64,000 bases of DNA from Modicisalibacter coralii. GTDB taxonomy: Bacteria > Pseudomonadota > Gammaproteobacteria > Pseudomonadales > Halomonadaceae. The first letter of the stretch is position 1. Each line of letters begins with the position of its first letter. Under the pieces are notes generated by a model. The model did not search any database. It saw only the letters and a program-made list of their open reading frames with translations, and was not told the DNA's origin. The stretch is taken from NCBI RefSeq assembly GCF_004117855.1, contig NZ_QWBW01000013.1:61689-125688 (forward strand), read 5' to 3'. The translations under genes were made by a program, and so were the position numbers. Positions 37,231-45,749 of the stretch are shown piece after piece.

Positions 37231-37940
37231 GTCACCGCATCGACCGGCGCGGCCAGCACGTAGCCGGCGCCACGCACGGTGCGAATCAGCTGTGAATGCT
37301 GGGCATCCTCGCCCAGACGCTGGCGCAGGCGACACACGTGGACGTCGATCGAGCGGTCCAGCGGCGGCGCGCGACGGCCGCGACTCAGGTCGAACAACTG
37401 TTCCCGTGAAAGCACCTGCTCGGGATGGTCGAGGAAGACCCCCAGCAACAGGTAATCCGCGCCGGAAAGCGAACTGCGGTTGCCGTCACCGTCGATCAGC
37501 TCGCGGGTGATGCGGTCCAGCCGCCAGTGCCCGAAGCGCACCACCCGCGCCGACTCCGCGGTCGCCGGCCGGGCGCGGCGCAGCACCGCCTTGATCCGCG
37601 CCAGCAGTTCGCGGGGGTTGAACGGCTTGGCCAGGTAATCGTCGGCGCCCAGTTCCAGGCCGAGGATGCGGTCGGTCTCGTCGGCACTGGCGGTGAGCAT
37701 GATGATCGGCACGTCGTCGTGGCGGCGCAGATCGCGACACAGCGAGAGCCCATCCTCGCCGGGCAGCATGATGTCGAGGATCACCAGATCCGGCGTCGCT
37801 TCCCGCATCAGGGCATACAGGGCATCGCCGTCCTCGGCGAGTTGCGTCCGATAGCCGTGACGATCGAGGTACGTCTTGAGCAGTTCACGAATCTCGGCAT
37901 CATCGTCGACCACGACCACCGTCGAAGGCTGCATCGTCAT
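37227..37940 (-). CDS. gltR: OmpR-family response regulator (GltR-like)
   Basis: 237 aa. The receiver domain has the acidic pair in VVVVDDDAE, the phosphoacceptor Asp in LVILDIMLPGEDG, Thr in IIMLTASAD and Lys in YLAKPFNPREL. The C-terminal winged helix reads YLLLGVFLDHPEQVLSREQLFDL... RSIDVHVCRLRQRLGED... IRTVRGAGYVL. First gene of the pair, overlapping gtrS by 4 nt. It is expected to act on the gtsA promoter region downstream. Confidence 0.9.
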   Translation of the reverse strand: MTMQPSTVVVVDDDAEIRELLKTYLDRHGYRTQLAEDGDALYALMREATPDLVILDIMLPGEDGLSLCRDLRRHDDVPIIMLTASADETDRILGLELGADDYLAKPFNPRELLARIKAVLRRARPATAESARVVRFGHWRLDRITRELIDGDGNRSSLSGADYLLLGVFLDHPEQVLSREQLFDLSRGRRAPPLDRSIDVHVCRLRQRLGEDAQHSQLIRTVRGAGYVLAAPVDAVT

Positions 37941-38184
37941 AGAGGGAGCGTTCCCGGGCCCCGCCCGGCAGGAAGGCCGAGGGGGAGATCATCAGTAAAG
38001 TTCGAGAGATGATGCGTCGCCCGACCGGGAGCATCAAGCGCTCGGCGCCGCACCCGCGACCAAAGTGGTAAGCCTGACGGGCCCTTGGAGAATGGGCGGC
38101 TTTACAGGAAGCAACGGGTAGCGAAGACTAGACAAAACACCCTATGACGCGCCGCTCGACGTCGCCTTACGCCATGGGAACGGC

Positions 38185-38739
38185 ATGCCTCACGAACCGC
38201 AGGAAGACCTGATCGACAACCTGGCCGCCTGCGCCAACGGCGAGGCCCGGGCTTTCGAACGCCTGTACCGGGCGACCAGCCCGCATCTCTATGCCCAGTT
38301 GCTGCGTATCGTCAGGGAGGAAGGCGCCGCCCAGGACTGCCTGCAGCAGGTCTACCTGCGTGTCTGGCAGACGGCGGGACGCTACGATGCCAACCTGGCC
38401 CGTCCCATGACCTGGTTGAGCACCATCGCCCGCAACATCGGCATCGACTGGCTGCGGCGCCGTTATCGCCATGTCGAGGACGGCGACGAGGCGCTCGATC
38501 GGCTGGGCAGCGACCCCGACATGGCCGCCATCAGCGAGCTCGCCCAGCAGACCCGGCGCCTGCACGTCTGTCTCGAGGAACTGTCGCCGGATCAACGCCG
38601 GGTGCTCGAGAAGGCGTATTTCGAGGGGCTGACCCATGGCGAGCTGGCCGGCGCCCTGAGCCAGCCGCTGGGCACCGTCAAGAGCTGGATACGCCGCGGA
38701 CTGGAGAGGTTGAAGGCATGCATGAGCCGTGGGATCTGA
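38185..38739 (+). CDS. ECF sigma factor (SigK/RpoE-like)
   Basis: 184 aa. Region 2 is FERLYRATSPHLYAQLLRIV... CLQQVYLRVWQTAGRYDANLARPMTWLSTIARNIGIDWLRRR; region 4 is LSPDQRRVLEKAYFEGLTHGELAGALSQPLGTVKSWIRRGLERLK. The overlap of its 3' end with the downstream anti-sigma gene (22 bp) matches the SigK-RskA arrangement. The stress sensed is not evident. The 244-nt leader contains no obvious autoregulatory ECF promoter that I could fix. Confidence 0.92.
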   Translation: MPHEPQEDLIDNLAACANGEARAFERLYRATSPHLYAQLLRIVREEGAAQDCLQQVYLRVWQTAGRYDANLARPMTWLSTIARNIGIDWLRRRYRHVEDGDEALDRLGSDPDMAAISELAQQTRRLHVCLEELSPDQRRVLEKAYFEGLTHGELAGALSQPLGTVKSWIRRGLERLKACMSRGI

Positions 38740-39428
38740 GCGATCCGCAAGAGCGCGACCTGGCCGCCGGCGAATACGTGCTGGGCACCCTGGACAGCCG
38801 CCAGCGCGCCAACTTCGAGGCCCTGCTGGCAGTGAGCCCCGACCTTCGGCGCCAGGTCGCCCGGTGGCGTGAGCACCTCCAGGTATTCAACGACCAGCTC
38901 GACCCCGTGCCGCCCCCCGAGACCCTGTGGCCACGCATCGCCCGCACGCTGGGGCTGAGCGACACGCCCTGGCGTCGACGCCTGGGTGTCTGGCGCGGAC
39001 TGACCGCCGCTTTCGCGCTGATGGCACTGGTTCTCGCCGGGTTTCTCTACCTGCGCCCGGCCCCGGGCATGATCCCCGGCGATGCCGTCTTCGTGGTCCT
39101 CGACGACGATCAGGTACCGGGCTGGATCATCAGCGCCAGCGAAAGCGGCGAGCTGATGGTCCAGGCGGTCCAGCCGGCGATGCCCTCGGGCATGGCCGGT
39201 GAGCTGTGGCTGATGAAGGATGGCGAGCCCGTCTCGCTGGGCATGCTGCCGGACCGCGGCGAGGCGCGCATGGAGATGCCGCGGGAGTTGCGCTCGCTGA
39301 TGCGCCACGCCGACCTGGCGGTGAGCATCGAGCCCGCCGGCGGCGCCCCGCAGGGCAAGCCCACCGGCCCGGTGATCGACCACGGTCGACTGATACCGAT
39401 GCGCGGCGACGACAAGGTACGCCTGTAG
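38718..39428 (+). CDS. RskA-like anti-sigma factor
   Basis: 236 aa. The N-terminal part (DLAAGEYVLGTLDSRQRANFEALLAVSPDLRRQVARWREHL) is the anti-sigma/zinc-less RskA-type cytosolic domain. One membrane segment follows (GLTAAFALMALVLAGFLYL, about 95-113), then a periplasmic RskA domain with GELWLMKDGEPVSLGMLP and SIEPAGGAPQGKPTGPVI. It binds and inactivates the partner sigma factor. The 22-bp overlap indicates coupled translation. Ends 6 nt from the convergent lhgO. Confidence 0.9.
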   Translation: MHEPWDLSDPQERDLAAGEYVLGTLDSRQRANFEALLAVSPDLRRQVARWREHLQVFNDQLDPVPPPETLWPRIARTLGLSDTPWRRRLGVWRGLTAAFALMALVLAGFLYLRPAPGMIPGDAVFVVLDDDQVPGWIISASESGELMVQAVQPAMPSGMAGELWLMKDGEPVSLGMLPDRGEARMEMPRELRSLMRHADLAVSIEPAGGAPQGKPTGPVIDHGRLIPMRGDDKVRL

Positions 39429-39434
39429 CGGCGT

Positions 39435-40631
39435 TCAGCCACCCACCAGCGCCTTGACCTTGTCGACGATGTGCGCGCCGATCGGCAGTGCCGAGGTGGC
39501 CGCGGGGGACGGCGCATTGCAGACGTTCACCGTCCGGGTCGTGTTGACGAAGCGGAAGTCGTCGATCAACTTGCCGTCGTCGGAGACCGCCTGCGCGCGC
39601 ACCCCGGCCGGATAGGGCTGAAGGTCGTCGAGGGTCAGGCTCGGACAGTACTTGCGCACCTCGCCCAGATAGCCCTTCTTGGACCACGAGTTCCTGAGCT
39701 CGGCCAGTCCCGGGCGCAGATTGGCCTTGAGTACCTTGAGCACCCCGCGGTTGGTCAGCATGGCGGCGCTGTCGGCCAGCGACACGTCGCGCTTGCGGTA
39801 GCCCTCGCGCTTGAACGCCAGCACCGCATTGGGGCCCACCGTGACGCTGCCGTCGATCATGCGGGTCAGGTGCACGCCGAGAAACGGCATCGACGGGTCG
39901 GGAATCGGGTAGATCAGATGATTGACGATGGTGTCGTGCTCGGCCGGCAGACGGTAATATTCGCCGCGGAACGGGCAGATCGTGAAGCCCGGCTTGACGC
40001 CCAGCATGCTGACCACGCGATCGGCCATGAGCCCGGCGCAGGAGACGAGGTGGCTGGCGGTATAAGTGCCCTGAGTGGTGTCGACGACCACCTCCTCGCG
40101 ACGCTCGCTGAGTCCCGTGACGCCGGTGGCGAAGCGAATCTCGCCGCCCTGGCGGACGAATTCGTCGCCCATCGCCGCCGCCACCCGGGCATAGTCGACG
40201 ATGCCGCTGGAAGGCACGAAGATGCCCCCCACCCCGGTGATGTTGGGCTCGCGTTCGCGAAGCGCCTCGGCGGAAAGCCATTCACGCTGCAGGCCATTGG
40301 CCCCGATGCGCTCCCACAGCGAATGCATGCGCTGCATTTCCAGGTCGTTGGTGGCGACCAGGACCTTGCCGCAGATGTCGTAAGGGATGGCATGCTCGTC
40401 GCAGAACGCCTTGGTGGCGCGATTGCCCTCGCGGCAGAACGTCGCCTTGTGACTGCCGGGGGCGTAATAGACCCCGGCGTGAATGACGCCGCTGTTGTGG
40501 CCGCTCTGGTGACGCGCCGGCCCCTCCTCCTTCTCCAGGACCAGCATGCGCTTGCCGGGATATGCCCGCTTGAGCTGCATGGCGGTCGACAGTCCCAGAA
40601 TACCGGCTCCAATGATGATGAAATCGTACAC
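39435..40631 (-). CDS. lhgO: L-2-hydroxyglutarate dehydrogenase/oxidase
   Basis: 398 aa. The start is a GTG at 40631 (VYDFIIIGAGILGLSTAMQL), preceded by AAGGGGCAGAC; a frame from 40727 adds non-conserved residues. FAD-binding GxGxxG (IGAGILGLS), the DAO-family HQSGHNSGVIHAGVYY motif, and NAPSPAATSALPIGAHIVD near the end are all as in E. coli LhgO. It oxidises L-2-hydroxyglutarate to 2-oxoglutarate with electrons passed to quinones. No partner glaH/csiD gene is adjacent. Confidence 0.92.
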   Translation of the reverse strand: MYDFIIIGAGILGLSTAMQLKRAYPGKRMLVLEKEEGPARHQSGHNSGVIHAGVYYAPGSHKATFCREGNRATKAFCDEHAIPYDICGKVLVATNDLEMQRMHSLWERIGANGLQREWLSAEALREREPNITGVGGIFVPSSGIVDYARVAAAMGDEFVRQGGEIRFATGVTGLSERREEVVVDTTQGTYTASHLVSCAGLMADRVVSMLGVKPGFTICPFRGEYYRLPAEHDTIVNHLIYPIPDPSMPFLGVHLTRMIDGSVTVGPNAVLAFKREGYRKRDVSLADSAAMLTNRGVLKVLKANLRPGLAELRNSWSKKGYLGEVRKYCPSLTLDDLQPYPAGVRAQAVSDDGKLIDDFRFVNTTRTVNVCNAPSPAATSALPIGAHIVDKVKALVGG

Positions 40632-40844
40632 GTCTGCCCCTTGTCGGATGAGCGCCACCGGCTGTCGCGTTCGTCGTCGCGTACCGGGCCCCTCGCATGG
40701 GATACCGAAATTCGTCGGAGGCTTCAAGGCACTTGAAAAGCCGTATCATGGCAGCCACACCTGATTCAGGCTCCTTCGCGAATCGCTCCAGACGCTGCAT
40801 GGACGCGCTGCGCGATGCCGGAACCACCATCAAGGAGTGAGAGG

Positions 40845-42209
40845 ATGACGCACCAGGAACTGCCCAGCGACGACGACCTCAGTCTGCTGGTCGATCTCTA
40901 CGAATTGACCATGCTCCAGGCGTACTGGGCCGAAGGCATGAACGAAACCGCCACGTTCAGCCTGTTCTTTCGCAAGCTGCCGGCCCATCGCAACTACATG
41001 CTCGCCTGTGGCCAGCAGCATGTCGCCCGCCTGATCACGCAGTTGCGCTTCGGTGAGCGCCAGATCGCCGCGCTGCGCGAGCTGGGCCTGTTCAAGGAGG
41101 CATTCCTGGAGTGGCTGGCGAATTTTCGCTTCACCGGCACCATCCATGCCGTTCAGGAAGGCACGCCGGTCTTTCCCCACGAGCCGTTGCTGGAAGTCGA
41201 GGCGCCGATCGCCGAAGCACAGCTCATCGAAAGCCTGATCATGAACTACGTGCACCTGGAGACGGTGCTGGCCTCCAAGGCATCGCGGATCGTCAATGCC
41301 GCCGAGGGGCGAGACGTGGTCGATTTCGGCATGCGGCGCATGCACGGCATGGATGCCGCCATCCGCGGGGTACGCGCCTACCGCATGGCCGGGATCGCCG
41401 CCACCAGCAACGTGCTGGGCGCGGCGCGCCACGGCCTGCCGGCACGCGGCACCATGGCGCACAGCTTCGTGCAGGCCCACGCCAGCGAGGATGGCGCCCT
41501 GCAGGCCTTTGCCCGGGAATTCCCCGGCACGGTGCTGCTGGTCGACACCTACGACACGGTGAACGCGGTCAAGCGCCTGATCGGCTGGCTCGACGCCAAC
41601 CCGCACCTCGAGATCAGCGCCATTCGCCTGGATTCCGGCGATCTCAGCGAACTCGCCAAGACCTGTCGCCACCTGCTCGATCACGCCGGCCATCCGGAGA
41701 TCGCGATCACCGCCAGCGGTGGGCTCAACGAATACCGCATCCAGGACCTGATCGCCGACGAGGCGCCCATCGACAGTTTCGGCGTCGGCACCTCGCTGGG
41801 CGCTGCCAGCGACGCCCCCTGCCTGGAACTGGCCTACAAGCTCACCGAATACGCCGACGAGCCGCGCCTCAAGCACTCGCCCGGCAAGCACTCCCTGCCC
41901 GGCCGCAAGCAGATCTATCGCCACGCCAACGACGACGGCACTTTCCAGCGCGACACCCTGACACTGCGCGAGGAATCCGCCCCGGGCGAGCCCCTGCTCG
42001 CGCCGATCGTCGTCGACGGCGCGTTTCAGAGCACGCAGATGGCCTCGATCGACGAAGCGCGTCAGGCGAGCCTCGACGCCGTGTCACGGCTGCCCGAGGG
42101 GCTGCGGCGACTCGATGAGGCCGCGCCCTACCGGGTCGACATCAGCGAGCGCATTCACGAACGCCGTCGTCTGGCGGAATCGCGCCTGGGCCTGCCCACC
42201 GACGGCTGA
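40845..42209 (+). CDS. pncB: Nicotinate phosphoribosyltransferase
   Basis: 454 aa from the ATG at 40845, directly after AAGGAGTGAGAGG; the ATG at 40815 lacks such a site. Motifs: LLVDLYELTMLQAYW, FDFGMRR-type DVVDFGMRRMHG with the catalytic region, ATSNVLGAARHGLPARGTMAHSF, and IRLDSGDLSELAK, together with DSFGVGTSLG. The length and the order of motifs match the TIGR01513-type nicotinate phosphoribosyltransferases, which make nicotinate mononucleotide for NAD salvage. Confidence 0.92.
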   Translation: MTHQELPSDDDLSLLVDLYELTMLQAYWAEGMNETATFSLFFRKLPAHRNYMLACGQQHVARLITQLRFGERQIAALRELGLFKEAFLEWLANFRFTGTIHAVQEGTPVFPHEPLLEVEAPIAEAQLIESLIMNYVHLETVLASKASRIVNAAEGRDVVDFGMRRMHGMDAAIRGVRAYRMAGIAATSNVLGAARHGLPARGTMAHSFVQAHASEDGALQAFAREFPGTVLLVDTYDTVNAVKRLIGWLDANPHLEISAIRLDSGDLSELAKTCRHLLDHAGHPEIAITASGGLNEYRIQDLIADEAPIDSFGVGTSLGAASDAPCLELAYKLTEYADEPRLKHSPGKHSLPGRKQIYRHANDDGTFQRDTLTLREESAPGEPLLAPIVVDGAFQSTQMASIDEARQASLDAVSRLPEGLRRLDEAAPYRVDISERIHERRRLAESRLGLPTDG

Positions 42210-42533
42210 GGACGCCTTTCACAACCGGTAGACGAAGTGGGCATCTCCGTCGGCAGGGCGTCGCAAGGGCGCTATAAACCCCTCCCTGGGCGCTACCTTT
42301 GCTATCTGACCGCCATGGATGGCGGTAATGCCGGAATGGAAAGGAGCATTTTCCGGCCATGGCAAAGGACCCTCGCTTTGCCCTGCCACCGGTGCCCATG
42401 ATCCGAGAGTTTGGAAATACGCTCCCTGGCCAGCCACCGCACGAGAAGGCGCACCCGCGCCTTCTCCACAGCTTGACGTACCCGCCGCGTTTCACGAGCA
42501 TTGACCCTCGCTTTTCAGGGACCCGCCCGATCG
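42210..42533 (+). other. Hairpin-rich intergenic region between pncB and the kinase gene
   Basis: 324 nt without a supportable gene; short open frames in it lack ribosome sites. Besides the dispersed repeat it holds GGCAAAG(N8)CTTTGCC (42361-42382) and a strong 10-bp stem GAGAAGGCGC ACCC GCGCCTTCTC (42443-42466). None is followed by a T-run, so these look like REP-type or mRNA-stability structures rather than intrinsic terminators. Confidence 0.55.
42268..42326 (+). repeat. Dispersed hairpin repeat, copy 1
   Basis: Positions 42268-42296 (GGCGCTATAAACCCC... CCTGGGCGCTAC) match, with about four differences, the reverse complement of 47773-47801. A perfect hairpin ACCGCCAT GG ATGGCGGT (42309-42326) follows. 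The second copy also has a hairpin on the same side. Confidence 0.65.
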
Positions 42534-43235
42534 ATGCCTCTTCACCGTCTCGCCATGGCCGGCCAATGGCACTGGTATCTGCTGCACGACCGTCGTCCGC
42601 TGGACCGACACCTGCGCCTGGAGCACCCGGAGGCCATGCAGCCGCTGGAGGATGTCGGCAGCAGTCGCTTCTACCTGGACGCGCACGGGACGCGGCTTTT
42701 CAAGATCGTCACGGACAAGTACGACTGGCGACGGCGCCCCATGAAATGGCTGTTGCGCGACCTGCTCGAGAAACGGCTCTCCGGGCGCTTCGCCGGTTAC
42801 CGGGAGTACCGCAGCAACCGCATCATACGCCGTGCCGGCCTGAAGGCGGTCGAATGCCATGCCTACGGCGTCGCCATCAACCCGTTCAATGCGCTGGGCT
42901 CGGTCTATGTGATGGACTATCGCCGCGATGCCGTCTCCGGCGAGCCGTTCTTCCTGGCCCAGGGGGAAAGCGGCCGCCTGGCATTGCTCAAGCGGATGTG
43001 CGACGAGGCACTGCAATTGATCGAGCACGGCTACGCCCATCGCGACTTTCACTACGGCAACGTCATGGTCGATGGCGACGGCGGACTGATCTGGATCGAT
43101 ACCCATGTGCGCAAGCTGCCCGCCGACCCGCAACGGCGCCGGGCCTGCGTCGAGGCCATGCTCAGCCCCACCAAGCTGAAGGGCGAAGCGTACCGGCGCT
43201 GGGCCCTCGAGTATCTCGAGGCGCGTCTGGTCTAG
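42534..43235 (+). CDS. Lipopolysaccharide core kinase-like protein (WaaP/InaA type)
   Basis: 233 aa from the ATG at 42534; a TTG at 42501 and an ATG at 42555 are alternatives. The protein-kinase-like catalytic loop YAHRDFHYGNVMV (His-Arg-Asp...Asn) and the metal Asp in LIWIDTHVRK are intact, and RLFKIVTDKYDW probably supplies the ATP-contacting Lys. Such small kinases phosphorylate heptose or Kdo in the LPS inner core. The two glycosyltransferases directly downstream support a role in outer-membrane glycolipid assembly. Confidence 0.75.
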   Translation: MPLHRLAMAGQWHWYLLHDRRPLDRHLRLEHPEAMQPLEDVGSSRFYLDAHGTRLFKIVTDKYDWRRRPMKWLLRDLLEKRLSGRFAGYREYRSNRIIRRAGLKAVECHAYGVAINPFNALGSVYVMDYRRDAVSGEPFFLAQGESGRLALLKRMCDEALQLIEHGYAHRDFHYGNVMVDGDGGLIWIDTHVRKLPADPQRRRACVEAMLSPTKLKGEAYRRWALEYLEARLV

Positions 43236-43264
43236 GGCGCACCATCCACTGCCAGGAAACTCCC

Positions 43265-44335
43265 ATGCAACACGCTTTGTTCATCACGGATCATCTCGGC
43301 GGCGGCGGCGCACCGCAGTCGATCCTCGCCCTGACCCGCGCGCTGACGCAGCAGGGTGTTGCCGTGACCCTGGTGGTATTGAGCGACAAGGTCTGGCACG
43401 CCGTCCCCGAGGGGGTCGCCGTCCACTGCCTGCCGCTGGCGCCCCGCTGGCCCTGGGACCGCTGGCGCCGTTATCGGCTGCACGCCAGGCAGCTCGACGC
43501 TCTGGTGGAACGTCTCGACCTCGCCCACGCCGACCTGGTGGTCGCCAATCTCTACTATTCGCATCAGGTCGTCGTGCGCTCCTCCCTGGCCGACCGGGCC
43601 TGGCTGTGCATTCGTTCGGACCGTGCCTCGCATCTGGCAGCCGGCGAGGACCGCAAGACACGCCGTCGGCGTCGCGACCTGGTCCGGCTCTATCACCGGC
43701 GCCGCGTCATCGCCATTTCCCGGGGCCTGCTCGATTCGCTACGGCGGGCCGGTGTCGAGCCCGCCGAGACCCGGGTCATCCACAACGGAATCGATATCGA
43801 GACGATCCGTGCGCGGATGCGCGAAGCGGTCGATTACCGGGACTATCTGGTCTTCGTGGGGCGCCTGGTGCGCAAGTCGAAGCGCTATGACCGGCTACTG
43901 CGCGCCTACCGCGCCAGCGGGGTCACTCAACGCCTGTTGATGATCGGTGACGGCGACACGACCGACGTCCGGCGCGAAATCGAGGCGTTGGGCCTCGAAG
44001 AGCGTGTCGTATTGCTGGGGCAACTCGACAACCCCTACCCCTACATGCATCATGCCCGCCTACTGGTGCTGAGCTCCGACTACGAGGGCTTCGGCCGGGT
44101 GATCGCCGAGGCGCTGGCCTGCGATACGCCGGTAGTCAGTACCGATTGTCCGTCAGGGCCCCGGGAGATACTCACCGGCGGGCTGGCCAGGGGCCTGGTG
44201 CCGATGCACGACGAGGCCGCACTGGCTCGGGCGATCGGCGAGCTGGTGGCCGATCCGCCGCCCATCCACGAGGCCGACTATCGACGCTTCGACCCAGCGG
44301 CCATTGCCGAACAATACCGCGCCCTGCCCGGCTGA
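43265..44335 (+). CDS. Family 4 glycosyltransferase (LPS core type)
   Basis: 356 aa. The GT-B fold is recognisable: N-terminal glycine-rich loop (ITDHLGGGGAPQSILALTRALTQQGV), a linker, then the nucleotide-sugar domain with YLVFVGRLVRKSKRYDRLLRAY, and the EX7E motif in YEGFGRVIAEALACDTPVVSTDCPSGPREIL. It starts 29 nt after the kinase gene and shares its C-terminal pattern with the next glycosyltransferase, so the two are probably ancient paralogues. Donor and acceptor are unknown. Confidence 0.83.
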   Translation: MQHALFITDHLGGGGAPQSILALTRALTQQGVAVTLVVLSDKVWHAVPEGVAVHCLPLAPRWPWDRWRRYRLHARQLDALVERLDLAHADLVVANLYYSHQVVVRSSLADRAWLCIRSDRASHLAAGEDRKTRRRRRDLVRLYHRRRVIAISRGLLDSLRRAGVEPAETRVIHNGIDIETIRARMREAVDYRDYLVFVGRLVRKSKRYDRLLRAYRASGVTQRLLMIGDGDTTDVRREIEALGLEERVVLLGQLDNPYPYMHHARLLVLSSDYEGFGRVIAEALACDTPVVSTDCPSGPREILTGGLARGLVPMHDEAALARAIGELVADPPPIHEADYRRFDPAAIAEQYRALPG

Positions 44336-44371
44336 GGCGGTCATCCACTCCTTTCATCACGGCCCGATACC

Positions 44372-45439
44372 ATGAGCAAACGTTTCGCCTTCGTGATCGA
44401 GGATCTCTACGGCGGCGGTGCCGAGAAGTCGCTGCTCTATACCGCCGATGGCCTGCGCCAGCGCGGCAACACGGTCGAGGTGTTCATCCTCCGGGACCGT
44501 ATCGAGCACCGCGTGCCGCCGGGCCTGACGATCACCAATCTCCAAGCGGTCAACCGCTTCACCAAGCTGTTCTCGAACGCCGGGGTGGAACGCTGGCAGG
44601 CACGGCGCATCGCCAGGGCGCTGGACGCCTTCGCCCCGGACGTGATCATTTCCTGCTCCTGCGACAAGATCACCCGGCACCTGCGCTACCCGAACCTGCA
44701 CTTCTGGATCAAGAGCGACATCTCGGCCAAGTTCAGCGACCCGGCCCTGCGCGCCAAGGCCTTCGCCAAGGTCCATCGCTTCTATACCGGCCGCAAGGTA
44801 ATCGCCGTCTCGCAGGGCGTCGAGCGCAACCTGCGCGAGGTCATCGGTCTCGAGCCGGCCGAGATACGCGCCATCTACAACCCCTACGAACGCGAGCCCT
44901 TCCTGGCCATGGCCGAGGAGCCGGCGAACCTGCCGGACGGCGATTACCTGATCAACGTCGGCACCTACGAGCCCCGCAAGCGCCACGACCGGCTGCTGCG
45001 CGCCTACAAGGCCAGCGGCGTGACCACGCCCCTGGTGCTGCTGGGCAAGGGCAAGGGCGATCAGGAAGCGCGCCTGCGCGCCCTGATCGACGAGATGGAC
45101 TTGAACGACCGGGTCATCCTGCCCGGCTACCAGACCAACCCCTACCCGTTCATTCGCCACGCCCGGGCGTTGATTCTCACCTCGGATGCCGAGGGGCTGC
45201 CGCGGGCGCTGATCGAGGCCCTGCTGCTCGGCACGCCGGTGGTCAGCGTCGACTGCCCCTCCGGGCCGCGGGAGATCCTCGGCGGCACGCTGGCGCCCTT
45301 CCTGGTGCCGATGGACGACGAACCGGCACTCGCCGACGCGATCGCGCGCATGGACGCCGACCCGGTCCCGGTCACCGAGGATCATTATCGGCCCTTCCTC
45401 AAGGACACCGTGTTACCGCAGTTCGAGGCGCTGGAATAA
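44372..45439 (+). CDS. Family 4 glycosyltransferase (LPS core type)
   Basis: 355 aa. It opens KRFAFVIEDLYGGGAEKSLLYTADGLRQRGN and ends in the GT4 domain NVGTYEPRKRHDRLLRAYKASGV... EGLPRALIEALLLGTPVVSVDCPSGPREIL. The parallel with the preceding gene (same loop, same RLLRAY and CPSGPREIL) is clear in the sequence. Probably co-transcribed with the kinase and the first glycosyltransferase (36-nt gap). Role inferred as core oligosaccharide assembly. Confidence 0.83.
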   Translation: MSKRFAFVIEDLYGGGAEKSLLYTADGLRQRGNTVEVFILRDRIEHRVPPGLTITNLQAVNRFTKLFSNAGVERWQARRIARALDAFAPDVIISCSCDKITRHLRYPNLHFWIKSDISAKFSDPALRAKAFAKVHRFYTGRKVIAVSQGVERNLREVIGLEPAEIRAIYNPYEREPFLAMAEEPANLPDGDYLINVGTYEPRKRHDRLLRAYKASGVTTPLVLLGKGKGDQEARLRALIDEMDLNDRVILPGYQTNPYPFIRHARALILTSDAEGLPRALIEALLLGTPVVSVDCPSGPREILGGTLAPFLVPMDDEPALADAIARMDADPVPVTEDHYRPFLKDTVLPQFEALE

Positions 45440-45749
45440 AACCCTCTAATTCCGGGTTCATCGCATTGTGCCGGGAAATCCGGCGTGGATCCTCCTGAAC
45501 ACGCTCCCTCCCACAGCCACCTGCCAGTTGACTGGTCCTTGTGGGAGCGAATTTATTCGCGATGGCGGCGGGCACCGTACCTTTCCCGGCCATGCCGGGC
45601 GCCTGCGGCGCCAATCGGGAACAAGTTCCCTCCCACAGGAGCCCCCATGCGCCAGTGCGCCGTCCAGGCTGGTTTTCGTGGGAGATAGTTTAGGCCCCAT
45701 GGCGGTAACTTAACGTTTCACGCCGATCCGCGAAGCACCTAATTCCCGA
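45440..45749. repeat. REP/BIME-like inverted repeat cluster between convergent genes
   Basis: Four copies of the heptamer GTGGGAG or its complement occur here. Two full units face each other: 45539-45570 (TTGTGGGAG, hairpin GCGAA TTTA TTCGC, GATGGCGGCG) and, reversed, 45605-45639 (GCGGCGCCAAT, hairpin GGGAAC AA GTTCCC, TCCCACAGG). Partial units sit at 45508-45516 and 45678-45684. The pattern is like Pseudomonas REP sequences. No gene is supported in this 310-nt stretch. Confidence 0.75.
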
